Shown in pieces: positions 26,234-34,494 of a DNA stretch of 64,000 nt. Both the position numbers and the translations under genes were made by a program. The DNA lies in contig NZ_CP087134.1 of assembly GCF_020911925.1 (NCBI RefSeq), forward strand, positions 4,960,001-5,024,000, in the 5' to 3' direction. The notes under the pieces were generated by a model that saw nothing but the letters and a program-made list of their open reading frames with translations, made no database searches and was not told the DNA's origin. Source of the DNA: Flavobacterium cupriresistens. GTDB lineage: Bacteria; Bacteroidota; Bacteroidia; Flavobacteriales; Flavobacteriaceae. Each line of letters opens with the position of its first letter. Positions within the stretch are counted from its first letter, which is position 1.

Positions 26234-26998
26234 TTAATCTACTTTTCTGAAAACCAACAAGGTTCCGTCAGGATTAGAAAGTCTCAGTCTAAGATCTCCA
26301 ATCGAATATGTGTTAGTGCTTTGTAATGCTTTCACAAATTCAGCCTCTTTATTTCCCGGCGCGCAAGCCATCAAAGTCGAAGCGACGTTAGAAAATCTCA
26401 ATAATCCTTTTTCAAAAAAGATAGTTCCTCCTATAGAATTACAACCTCCAAAACCCATAAATTTATTCTCAGTTGAATTAATCTCGATTCTTGGCAATTC
26501 TTTTTGGAAGTCTGAAAGCGTCACTTTTTTACCGTTTAACTCTTCTAACACCCAGATATCATACAAACGGTAATCCGTAATGTATTTACCACAACCGTTT
26601 AAAGTCTTCCCGTTAATTTCAATCTTAACGGTGTAAGGCGAAACCTCTCCTGACATTGAATCCTGGCAATCAAATTGTTGTGTAGTAATTGTTGCCGTAA
26701 TTTTTCCATTATTTACTTTATACATCTTCACATTAGCATCCATAGCTCTGATTGGCTCTACAGCGTCAAAACTGATGGTTTCCATTCCTTCAATCAGCGA
26801 CGTAAAGACAATTTTCTCCTTTCCTATTTTCAATCCCCAAAATGGTTCATTTCCAGTCGCTTTAAAATAAACAGAACCCTCTTCTTCTTCGGAACTTGTT
26901 ACAGAAGTTGTTTCTTTTGTGTTTGAATTTTTAACCGCCACCGACTTACAACTTAACATCACGGACATTAATACACATAGTAAAAGTACTTTTTTCAT
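26234..26998 (-). CDS. META-domain lipoprotein with COG3650-like N-terminal domain
   Basis: A 254-residue lipoprotein with a signal peptide and lipobox ending at Cys17 (SVMLSC). Residues ~45-145 resemble the COG3650 type (ATGNEPFWGLKI...CQDSMSGEVSPYTVKI), and residues ~150-250 form a META/HslJ domain (IWVLEELNGKKV, FMGFGGCNSIGGTI, ASTLMACAPGNKEAEFVKAL). META-domain proteins are linked to envelope stress and novobiocin tolerance in E. coli HslJ. It is probably anchored in the outer membrane facing the periplasm and appears monocistronic. Confidence 0.85.
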   Translation of the reverse strand: MKKVLLLCVLMSVMLSCKSVAVKNSNTKETTSVTSSEEEEGSVYFKATGNEPFWGLKIGKEKIVFTSLIEGMETISFDAVEPIRAMDANVKMYKVNNGKITATITTQQFDCQDSMSGEVSPYTVKIEINGKTLNGCGKYITDYRLYDIWVLEELNGKKVTLSDFQKELPRIEINSTENKFMGFGGCNSIGGTIFFEKGLLRFSNVASTLMACAPGNKEAEFVKALQSTNTYSIGDLRLRLSNPDGTLLVFRKVD

Positions 26999-27325
26999 AT
27001 CATTTAATTTTTATTATGACCTCACACTTGAAAAAATCGAGCCAAAAATCGGTCGCATCCTTTTTTTAAGATTTTTTTAGGTCTAATTTGGTTAAATTTA
27101 AGAAAAACGGGATAAATACAGAAGCAAAATTAAAAATAAGAAAAAGAATAAAAACAACCATCAGTGCTATTAAAAAGCTTTTCCCAAGAACGACACTTAT
27201 AGTAATTTTAGGTTGAATTAATTCTTCGAAATATGGTTTTACAACCGCATAGAATAAATCTTTACTATTTGCGAATCGGATAATTTTAATTGGCTTTATT
27301 CTACAGATGTAACAAAACCGTTTCT

Positions 27326-27333
27326 TAAGTTTG
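27326..27333 (+). promoter_or_regulatory. Likely -7 element of the AraC gene at 27358
   Basis: TAAGTTTG matches TAnnTTTG and lies 24 nt before the ATG. No clear TTTG lies upstream, which is common for regulator-dependent promoters. A TACAGATGTA palindrome at 27302-27311 sits at the matching upstream distance and could be an activator or repressor site. Confidence 0.45.
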
Positions 27334-27357
27334 TAGCTCAACAGCTAAGTTTTTGGT

Positions 27358-28251
27358 ATGGGTAAGAATATTAAAATTATTTCATCAGAAGAATTCCCAA
27401 GACAATTTATGTCTGATGCTTCTCAGGACTTTGATTTCTTAAAAACTCCTTTGCAGATCTATGATTTAAATACTACAACAGAGTACCTCCAGATTCCAAC
27501 CCCACTTTTCAGACCCGATTATAATTTCATTGTTCATGTTACCAAAGGCAATGCAAAACAGCAAGTAGATAATGAGGTGATAACAATAACTGAAAATGAT
27601 GTATTGTTTGTCAAACAAGGACATATTACCGCAATGAAAGAAATTGACCAGATTATAACGGGGCATTTTATTTTATTTGAAGAGAGTGTCCTCAATCATA
27701 TTTTGTCGAAACAGGAGTTGATACAGATTTTTGCCACTAATTCAGTTCTTAAATTACCTGAAGAAACAAGTGTATGGCTAAATTCTTTGTTTTGCTTGTT
27801 AAGTCAGGAATTTCGTAATGAAAATTCCAATATCGAAATTTGTTATTCACTCATGCAGGCAGCTTTCCAGAAAATTATTTTTTCAAATAAAGAACTCAAT
27901 AAAACGGTGCATCGTGGTAATGAAATCACTTTTTCCTTTAAAGAGCTGGTTTATAAATATCATACGGAGAATAAATCGGTAACCTTTTATGCCGATAAAT
28001 TGAAAATCTCTGTAAATTATCTCAATAGGTGCATTAAGCTAACCACCGGAATAGCTCCAAAGGAATGGATTAACAATGTTAGTATTCTGCAAAGCCAGAT
28101 TCTTCTACAAGATTTGACTAAAGATATTTCAGAAATTGCTTTTGCATTGAATTACGAGGATCCTTCTTACTTTGGACGACTTTTCAAAAAAATAACCGGT
28201 ACAACTCCTTCTCAGTACCGAAATTCACTTACGCACGATTTGTCCGAGTAA
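27358..28251 (+). CDS. AraC-family transcription regulator
   Basis: A 297-residue regulator with an N-terminal cupin-like sensor region (HVTKGNAKQQVDNEVITITENDVLFVKQGHITAM) and a C-terminal HTH_18 domain (VTFYADKLKISVNYLNRCIKLTTGIAPKEW, then ISEIAFALNYEDPSYFGRLFKKITGTTPSQYR). It is the first gene of a run of seven plus-strand genes ending with an ABC exporter and TolC, and is the obvious candidate regulator of them. Confidence 0.9.
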   Translation: MGKNIKIISSEEFPRQFMSDASQDFDFLKTPLQIYDLNTTTEYLQIPTPLFRPDYNFIVHVTKGNAKQQVDNEVITITENDVLFVKQGHITAMKEIDQIITGHFILFEESVLNHILSKQELIQIFATNSVLKLPEETSVWLNSLFCLLSQEFRNENSNIEICYSLMQAAFQKIIFSNKELNKTVHRGNEITFSFKELVYKYHTENKSVTFYADKLKISVNYLNRCIKLTTGIAPKEWINNVSILQSQILLQDLTKDISEIAFALNYEDPSYFGRLFKKITGTTPSQYRNSLTHDLSE

Positions 28252-28358
28252 CGGCAAACTAAATCCTAGTAACAATTATTGTTTTAACTGCACCTTTGCT
28301 TTAAGAAAATCTTAGAGAGCTGATACAGCTTGTGTGTTTAAATTTAATAAATGTTATT

Positions 28359-29276
28359 TTGAAAAAAGTACTGTCATTGGTTTTACTGACCTTGTTTATT
28401 TGTCTTCCAAATAAATTTTATTCTCAATTAATAACAGATGGAGCCGGGGTTGGCATCACTGTAAATGGAAAAAGTAGCTTTAAGAATTTGTCGGCAGTAG
28501 ATCCGTACTATGGGAATAAATTCAACTATACTACTTACGATTTCTGGTTACCCATCCCCTCTTTTAAACTTGGAAAAACGCGAATTCTTGGGATAATCAA
28601 CTATCGGATTTTAGACTTTACATTTGATAGGGATATTGAAATTAGTCCGAATTACATCACGAAAATACAAGAAATCAAACCTACCCTAGTTGTACGACAT
28701 CCTTTTGGAGAAAGATGGGCTGCTTTTGGCGTTTTTATCCCCACAATTGCTTCTGATTTTAAAAACTCGTTTTCGATGAATGATATGGTATTCGATGGCA
28801 TTTTTGGAGTCTCAAGAAAGTTTGGAGAAAAATCAAATCTTGAAATCGGGATTGGGCCTCATGTCATGTATGCTTTTGGCAAGTTTTTAATAACGCCCGC
28901 TATATCTCTGGATTATAAGAGCAATAATGGTAAGTGGTTTGCTCAAATATACTGGCCAAGAGTCAATATTTTCAGAAATCTGGGCAATAATACGCAAGTT
29001 GGTCTGGCAGGATCGATTGACTGGACACTTCACAATTTACAAAACTACAAGAATTATCAAGGAGAAGAGATCGATTATGCTCAGTTTTCGGCTATTCATG
29101 GCGGTCTGCAAATTAATCAGCGTCTTTTTGATGGTTTTTGGTTGCAATTGCAAGGAGGTTTAGGTTTTGCCAACAAATACACACTGTTTAATGCTCAGAA
29201 TGATACCATTAGTAATTATAAAGCAAAAGAAATGCCCTATGTAAAAATGATGCTGAGCTATCGTTTTGGGAAATAA
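28359..29276 (+). CDS. DUF6268-type outer-membrane beta-barrel protein
   Basis: An exported protein of about 305 residues, with strands typical of a Bacteroidota barrel (ITDGAGVGITVNGKS, YYGNKFNYTTYDFWLPIPSFKLG, GVSRKFGEKSNLEIGIGPHVMYAFG, ending in KMMLSYRFGK with C-terminal aromatic strands). I chose the TTG at 28359, which gives a clean signal peptide (KKVLSLVLLTLFICLPNKFYSQ); the GTG at 28332 would put a hydrophilic tail in front of it, and no ATG is suitable. It lies between the AraC gene and the exporter genes; its ligand is unknown. Confidence 0.7.
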   Translation: MKKVLSLVLLTLFICLPNKFYSQLITDGAGVGITVNGKSSFKNLSAVDPYYGNKFNYTTYDFWLPIPSFKLGKTRILGIINYRILDFTFDRDIEISPNYITKIQEIKPTLVVRHPFGERWAAFGVFIPTIASDFKNSFSMNDMVFDGIFGVSRKFGEKSNLEIGIGPHVMYAFGKFLITPAISLDYKSNNGKWFAQIYWPRVNIFRNLGNNTQVGLAGSIDWTLHNLQNYKNYQGEEIDYAQFSAIHGGLQINQRLFDGFWLQLQGGLGFANKYTLFNAQNDTISNYKAKEMPYVKMMLSYRFGK

Positions 29277-29322
29277 TTACGCAAATAGAATCACACTAAA
29301 AACTATAAAATTAAAAGAGAAA

Positions 29323-29736
29323 ATGAAAAAATCTATTCTAAGTATCCTGTTATTGGGAGTATCGTATTTTACAAATGCACAACAGGTAAAAACGAATGTT
29401 GATGTATACAATGTTCAAAAAGGAAAAGGGACTGTTGTACTGAATGTCTACGATAAAAAGGAAAATTTTCTTAAAAGAGCCTGCTTTACCAAAGTCCAAA
29501 AAGTGAATCAGGAGACTATGAAATTTCAAATCGATTTACCAAGAGGGACTTATGCTATTACTGTTTTTCAGGATTTGGATACTAATGGAAAACTAAACAG
29601 CAACTGGTTGGGAATGCCCAAAGAGCCTGTCGGAAATAGTACTAATTTTCTACCGGACGGTGGGGCACCAACATTTCGAGATTGCGCTGTTTATATTTTA
29701 AATAATGACGCTACAATTAAAATAAATCTTTATTAG
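29323..29736 (+). CDS. DUF2141 family secreted protein
   Basis: A periplasmic protein of about 137 residues. The ATG at 29323 gives a signal peptide (MKKSILSILLLGVSYFTNAQQ); a longer frame opening at 29266 overlaps the upstream gene and is not preferred. The mature part is a DUF2141 domain: GKGTVVLNVYDKKENFL, then LPRGTYAITVFQDLDTNGKLNSNWLGMPKEPVG with its conserved DxDxNGKL motif. The family's function is unknown. The conserved acidic loop could bind calcium. It is probably co-transcribed with the DUF6268 gene. Confidence 0.8.
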   Translation: MKKSILSILLLGVSYFTNAQQVKTNVDVYNVQKGKGTVVLNVYDKKENFLKRACFTKVQKVNQETMKFQIDLPRGTYAITVFQDLDTNGKLNSNWLGMPKEPVGNSTNFLPDGGAPTFRDCAVYILNNDATIKINLY

Positions 29737-29762
29737 GAATTTGAAATCTTAGCTTAAAAAAA

Positions 29763-29787
29763 GCCTGTCTTTTATGAAATGACAGGC
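29763..29787 (+). terminator. Hairpin between DUF2141 gene and ABC exporter operon
   Basis: GCCTGTC (29763-29769) and GACAGGC (29781-29787) form a 7-bp stem with an 11-nt loop, 26 bp after the DUF2141 stop. The following T tract is weak (ATTTCC), so it may be a partial terminator or an mRNA-stability hairpin. Confidence 0.5.
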
Positions 29788-29838
29788 ATTTCCAACAGTA
29801 CAATTATCATAAGCAAACTTAAATCATGACATAAAATT

Positions 29839-30561
29839 ATGGAAGAGATCACTTCTAAAAAAAAGGTTATTGCAGAGGTAAAAGGTGCTTGCAAGGAGTA
29901 TCAAACCGGTGACACCTTGATTACAGCTTTAAAAGCAACAACGATTCAGTTTAAAACCCGGGAACTTACCTTAATAATCGGCCCTTCCGGTTCAGGAAAA
30001 ACTACACTATTATCGCTATTAGGCTGTGTTATTTACCCAACAAAAGGAGATGTTTTTATAGATGGTCAACACATAAATACACTTTCGGCTAAGGAATTAT
30101 CGGCTTTGAGGTTGAATAAAATTGGATTCGTGTTTCAAAGTTTTAATCTCTTAGCGCCACTTAACTCTTTAGAAAACGTAATGATGCCCTTGCAACTTAT
30201 GAATATGAGTGAGACTGAGGCCAGAAAAAAAGCAGAAAAAGCGCTTGAATTAGTAGGGATGAAAGATCGAATGAAAAACCTACCCAAAATGCTAAGCGGA
30301 GGCCAGCAACAAAGAGTTTCTATTGCGCGAGCATTGGTAACCAATCCGCCAATTGTGCTTTGTGATGAACCAACGGCTGCATTAGATGTTAAAAGTGTTG
30401 GTCTGGTAATGAATGAATTAAAAGCACTTGCTCAAAATGGAAAAAGTGTAATTGTAGTTACACACGATATGCGACTTAGGGAGTTCGCAGACAGAATTAT
30501 TTATGTAGATAACGGAATTGCAACTGAGACCGAAAACACAACATTTATAAAGAATCATTAA
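29839..30561 (+). CDS. ABC transporter ATP-binding protein (MacB/DevA type)
   Basis: A 240-residue ATPase with Walker A GPSGSGKTT (about 49-57), Q-loop FVFQSFNLL, signature LSGGQQQRVSIARAL, Walker B IVLCDEPTAALD and H-loop VTHD. It powers the exporter formed with the following HlyD-type adaptor, FtsX-type permease and TolC. The order ATPase, adaptor, permease and outer-membrane channel resembles DevBCA/MacAB tripartite exporters. Confidence 0.92.
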   Translation: MEEITSKKKVIAEVKGACKEYQTGDTLITALKATTIQFKTRELTLIIGPSGSGKTTLLSLLGCVIYPTKGDVFIDGQHINTLSAKELSALRLNKIGFVFQSFNLLAPLNSLENVMMPLQLMNMSETEARKKAEKALELVGMKDRMKNLPKMLSGGQQQRVSIARALVTNPPIVLCDEPTAALDVKSVGLVMNELKALAQNGKSVIVVTHDMRLREFADRIIYVDNGIATETENTTFIKNH

Positions 30562-30575
30562 TCAAAATATAAAGA

Positions 30576-31511
30576 ATGAAATATACTTTAATTTATCTAA
30601 TAGCCATACTATTTTGTAGCTGCAATAAAAAAGAAGAAGCAAAACCCGATGAGAAAGCTTTTGCCCATGAAATTACTTCATCAGCTATTGTAGGACTGGG
30701 ACGCATTGAACCGGATGAGAAATTATCTTCATTGGCAACAGAAGTTGGTGGTGTTGTTGTGGCTATCCATAAAAAAGAAAATGATGTCATTGTCAAAGAT
30801 GATTTAATTATCGAATTAGAGCATTCTGTTCAAGATGCAAAAAAAGCGCAGATTAAAAGTCGTATGGAGACACAAAGAGTTGAGATAAACATGGCACAAT
30901 TGAATTTAAAAGAGCACAAAATAAATGTTGCTAACAAACAAATTGAATTGGAACGTCTGAAAAACCTGCAAGAAAAGGGTGCTGAAACAAGACAGAACGT
31001 CGATAATCTTGAAACAGAAACTAAAATTTTCCAAACCAATTTAGAACAACTGCAAAGCAAGATTCTGATTGCAAACTCAAGACTTCAAGAAATTAAACAA
31101 GAACTGGAAGTATCAAACAAGGAGTTGCAACGGTATTTGATAAAAGCACTGGACGATGGACAAATTATGACAATGAATGCAACGATAGGAGCTGCATTAT
31201 CACCAAATCAGTCTTTTGCAGATTTTATTCCGAAAAGTAAATTGGTTGCTACTTGTGAAATTGATGAATTGTTTGCTGACAAGATTAAAAAAGGTCAAAA
31301 AGCCATTATTCGCCAAATTGGCTCCAATAAAACGATTGGCTCGGGTATTGTAATTTTTGCCTCTTCGGCACTTAAACGTAAATCTATTTTTTCTGAAAAA
31401 GCAGGAGATCAGGAAGACAGGAGAGTCCGGGAAATAAAAATCCTATTGAAAAACCAAACGAAGTACTTAATTAATTCCCGAATTGAATGTGTTATTCAAA
31501 CATCAAATTAA
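30576..31511 (+). CDS. HlyD/DevB-like periplasmic adaptor lipoprotein
   Basis: A 311-residue membrane-fusion protein. It has a short signal sequence with a Cys-rich lipobox (AILFCSC), a biotinyl-lipoyl-like half (IGLGRIEPDEKLSSLATEVGGVVVAIHKKENDVIVKDDLIIELE), a long coiled-coil hairpin (residues ~85-180), and a second lipoyl half with a beta-barrel domain. It bridges the inner-membrane ABC permease and TolC. The gene lies 14 bp after the ATPase gene. Confidence 0.85.
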   Translation: MKYTLIYLIAILFCSCNKKEEAKPDEKAFAHEITSSAIVGLGRIEPDEKLSSLATEVGGVVVAIHKKENDVIVKDDLIIELEHSVQDAKKAQIKSRMETQRVEINMAQLNLKEHKINVANKQIELERLKNLQEKGAETRQNVDNLETETKIFQTNLEQLQSKILIANSRLQEIKQELEVSNKELQRYLIKALDDGQIMTMNATIGAALSPNQSFADFIPKSKLVATCEIDELFADKIKKGQKAIIRQIGSNKTIGSGIVIFASSALKRKSIFSEKAGDQEDRRVREIKILLKNQTKYLINSRIECVIQTSN

Positions 31512-31619
31512 TTACGAATCACAAACAAATATGGCAACAGTACCACTTCTGTCTGGCCGCAAATGCCAATATAGATACACGAGTTCCATATTTCAATAGA
31601 AACAAATAATACGCTAAGT

Positions 31620-32759
31620 ATGAAATCTAGTATCAAAACAGCCTGGAAGTTTATCCGTTTCGATAAAACAAAAAGCATAGGAGTAGTAGTTGGAATAGTA
31701 ATCAGTACTTTCCTCATCGGACAACAAATTGGAACATTTAATTTTTTGACAGGATTAATGAGCGTGTTGGTAAAAAATATAACCGCAGATATTTGGGTTG
31801 TTGATAATAAGACAACAGATGCCAATCAGCTTAGTTTGATTGATATCCGAAAAGAAAAAGAGATCAAGAGTTTGGCTGGTGTAAAAGAGGCATTTCCAAT
31901 CGTTGTAACAAACGGTAAGGCAAAATTTCCTGATGGAACCAGTGCTGTTGTAAATATTATAGGGAGTGAATTTCCTTATTTTAAGGCGGGTCCGGATAGT
32001 ACCAAGATTATACAAGGAAAACTTCCGGATTTATTGCAGGAAGCGGGTGTGTCTGCAGATTATTTTGACCGAAGTAATTTCGGGGGGTCGTCAAATGTTG
32101 GAACCTATTTTGAAATCAATGGAAAAAGAGCCGTCATCACTTTACAAACAAAAGGAATAAGAGGTTGGGGCGGTTATTTGATGTACACTACAATAGACAG
32201 GGCAAGGTTTTACAGTGGTATTTCTTCGACTGATATAAGTGCTTTAATGGTCAATGTAAAAAAAGGGGAAGATGTAGACCAGATCGTAGATGAAATCAAT
32301 CGTTCTATTTACGGAGTAAGAGCATGGCGCACGTCGTCCTTGAGTTCATCAACAATAAAGAGTGTTTTGGCTTCTACAGGTTTAGGTGCCAGTACAGGAT
32401 CTTTGGTGGGATTTGCCATTATAGCAGGTTTTTTTATCATTGGCTTAACGATGTATTCATCGGCACTTGACAGAATTAAGGATTATGGAACTTTAAAAGC
32501 AATTGGTGCTACTGATTCATACATTAGAAAATTGATCCTTACACAAGCCACTTTATTTGCTGTTGTTGGATTTATGGTTGCCCTTGTTTTCTTACTGGGT
32601 TTTAAAAACGGAATGTACCAAACGGGAATAGTGATAGATTTTAGTCCAATAATACTTTTCTCCATTCTAACCATCACTTTCTCTATTTCGCTCTTCGGGG
32701 CCGTGTTTGCTATTAGAAGAATAAAAAATGTAGAACCTGCCTCTGTATTTAGGGGTTAA
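31620..32759 (+). CDS. ABC transporter permease (FtsX/DevC family)
   Basis: A 379-residue inner-membrane protein with one N-terminal TM helix (about 20-42), a ~200-residue periplasmic domain (TADIWVVDNKTTDANQLSLIDIR...), and three C-terminal TM helices (about 260-285, 305-330, 345-370), the FtsX/MacB core. GGSSNVGTYFEINGKRAVI and the overall order match DevC. It forms the exporter with the genes around it. There is a 108-bp gap after the adaptor gene with no visible terminator. Confidence 0.88.
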   Translation: MKSSIKTAWKFIRFDKTKSIGVVVGIVISTFLIGQQIGTFNFLTGLMSVLVKNITADIWVVDNKTTDANQLSLIDIRKEKEIKSLAGVKEAFPIVVTNGKAKFPDGTSAVVNIIGSEFPYFKAGPDSTKIIQGKLPDLLQEAGVSADYFDRSNFGGSSNVGTYFEINGKRAVITLQTKGIRGWGGYLMYTTIDRARFYSGISSTDISALMVNVKKGEDVDQIVDEINRSIYGVRAWRTSSLSSSTIKSVLASTGLGASTGSLVGFAIIAGFFIIGLTMYSSALDRIKDYGTLKAIGATDSYIRKLILTQATLFAVVGFMVALVFLLGFKNGMYQTGIVIDFSPIILFSILTITFSISLFGAVFAIRRIKNVEPASVFRG

Positions 32760-32771
32760 AAAATTGTTATA

Positions 32772-34115
32772 ATGAAAAATAATTCAATGCCTATCTGTTT
32801 TATAAGATGTCTTCTGTTCTTATGCTTTTTTAAAATGAATGCACAAAACCCGACATGGACCTTAGATAAAGCAATTGAAGCGGCACAAAAGAACAGAAAG
32901 TTATTGGCTTCGTTGGAAACAGAACATAAAATCAATCAATTAAAGACAAAAGAATTAAATGCAAAATATTTACCCAGAGTAGCCTTGAATTATAATTATC
33001 AATACAATCCAATTATTGCTACAAGTGTTTTACCGGCCGAAGCTTTTAATTCCCGTGTATCATCAGATGGCATGATTCCAATAAAATTAGGGGCTAATTA
33101 TTCTCAAAACGCAGGTGTTTTGCTACAACAACCACTGTTGGATATCTCAATTTCAAAATTAATAATTGAATCTAAACTTCAGGAGAAACTAGCCGCTTTA
33201 AATGAAAAAGAAGCAAAGCTGGAACTGACTTATGAAGTCTCAAAAGTATATTTAAACATATTGGTAGCTGAAGAACAAGAAAATGAAGCTGTTGGTGATA
33301 CTGCGCGGACAGCATTGAGTTTGGAGACTATTAACCAAAAATACAAAAACAAAAGGGTTTTAAAAGTTGCCGTAAACGACGCTAAAGTAACACACAATAA
33401 TGCCGTTCAAAAATATCGCAATGCAGCAAATAACATATTGGTTTTAAAACAATATTTTCTGTACGTTATCGGAAACGAATCTTCTATTGCTTCTTCTGTA
33501 GTATTAGAAAAATACAGCATGGATGAAAGTAGTACTAATCTGGATGAAAGTCTAATTGAAACATTGCCTCCAATTGAAATTTTAAAAACGCAAAATCAAG
33601 TATTGGAGAACAAAAAAAAACTGGAAAGAACGAAATATAGTCCATTGATTACGATTAACGGTTATTTAGGAGCCGATCAATTTACAGAAAACATGAATCC
33701 TTTTCAGCAAAATAGCTGGTACGGAAATAGCTATATCGGCATGTCACTGAAGTTGCCTGTTTTATTCGGAGAGAACACGGCAAAAAGAATAGATCAGCTA
33801 AAGTTTCAGCAAAAACAGAATAATGATAAAATTACAGAGAATCTGAATAAAAGTAAATACAATGCCTTAAACGCTGTTACTGTATACACTAATATCCTGG
33901 AACAGCTAAAAACAGTGCGTGAAAATAGTAAGCTCACCTCTGAGATTGTGATGATCTACCAAGAACGGTATAAGTTTGATCAAATATCGTTTTATGAGCT
34001 AAATGACAAAGAAATTCAATTGCAAAATCTGGAACTGTTTCATAATCAACTTAAAAAACAATTGATCGTATCCTGGCTTGATTGGAAAAAAGCAGCAGGA
34101 AAATTAGTCCTGTAA
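32772..34115 (+). CDS. TolC-family outer-membrane channel
   Basis: A 447-residue exported protein with a signal peptide (about 1-24) and the two-fold coiled-coil/beta repeat of OEP channels: WTLDKAIEAAQKNRKLLASLETEHKINQLK near the start, and LPPIEILKTQNQVLENKKKLERTKYSPLITINGYLG in the second half. It completes a tripartite exporter. It starts 12 bp after the permease gene and is the last gene of the operon. Confidence 0.9.
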   Translation: MKNNSMPICFIRCLLFLCFFKMNAQNPTWTLDKAIEAAQKNRKLLASLETEHKINQLKTKELNAKYLPRVALNYNYQYNPIIATSVLPAEAFNSRVSSDGMIPIKLGANYSQNAGVLLQQPLLDISISKLIIESKLQEKLAALNEKEAKLELTYEVSKVYLNILVAEEQENEAVGDTARTALSLETINQKYKNKRVLKVAVNDAKVTHNNAVQKYRNAANNILVLKQYFLYVIGNESSIASSVVLEKYSMDESSTNLDESLIETLPPIEILKTQNQVLENKKKLERTKYSPLITINGYLGADQFTENMNPFQQNSWYGNSYIGMSLKLPVLFGENTAKRIDQLKFQQKQNNDKITENLNKSKYNALNAVTVYTNILEQLKTVRENSKLTSEIVMIYQERYKFDQISFYELNDKEIQLQNLELFHNQLKKQLIVSWLDWKKAAGKLVL

Positions 34116-34355
34116 GATTGAAGAGAATTAGTAACAAATTTCATAAAGAAAAACATTGTTCTTTAAGCACCTATATATTTGTCTGTTTCTATAATTCCGC
34201 CGTGAGTCGGGTTCTGTTTAATTGCAAAAAAAAAGATATTCAGAACAGATTAGAAAACTGCTATTTCTCTGTTTGTATTTCACCCGGGCTTATTTTTTTA
34301 TAGATATACATTTCTGTGGCTGTATTTTTCAGCTTAATACTATTGATTTTAGAAA

Positions 34356-34391
34356 GTAGTGGCGAAATAATGGTATTTTACCCGCCACTAC
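34356..34391. terminator. Hairpin between convergent TolC and PL8 genes
   Basis: GTAGTGGCG (34356-34364) and CGCCACTAC (34383-34391) form a perfect 9-bp stem with an 18-nt loop. It is the only structure seen in the 379-bp gap 34116-34494 and could end transcription from either side, though the flanking T runs are weak. Confidence 0.5.
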
Positions 34392-34494
34392 TCTACAAGC
34401 AAAAAATAGCATTTTCGCCTTTTTTGACTTCCATATTTAGTTCCTCCTTTTTGATGCTTCTTTTTATATTTTTCTAACCAGCAACTTGAATTAA

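Noticed and set aside
27066..27341. 91-codon minus-strand ORF with one hydrophobic segment
   Set aside because: It starts only at a TTG, has no ATG, overlaps the promoter of the AraC gene, and matches no family I know. A small membrane protein cannot be fully excluded.
34082..34303. 73-codon plus-strand ORF after the TolC gene
   Set aside because: It overlaps the end of the TolC gene in another frame and has no recognisable pattern.
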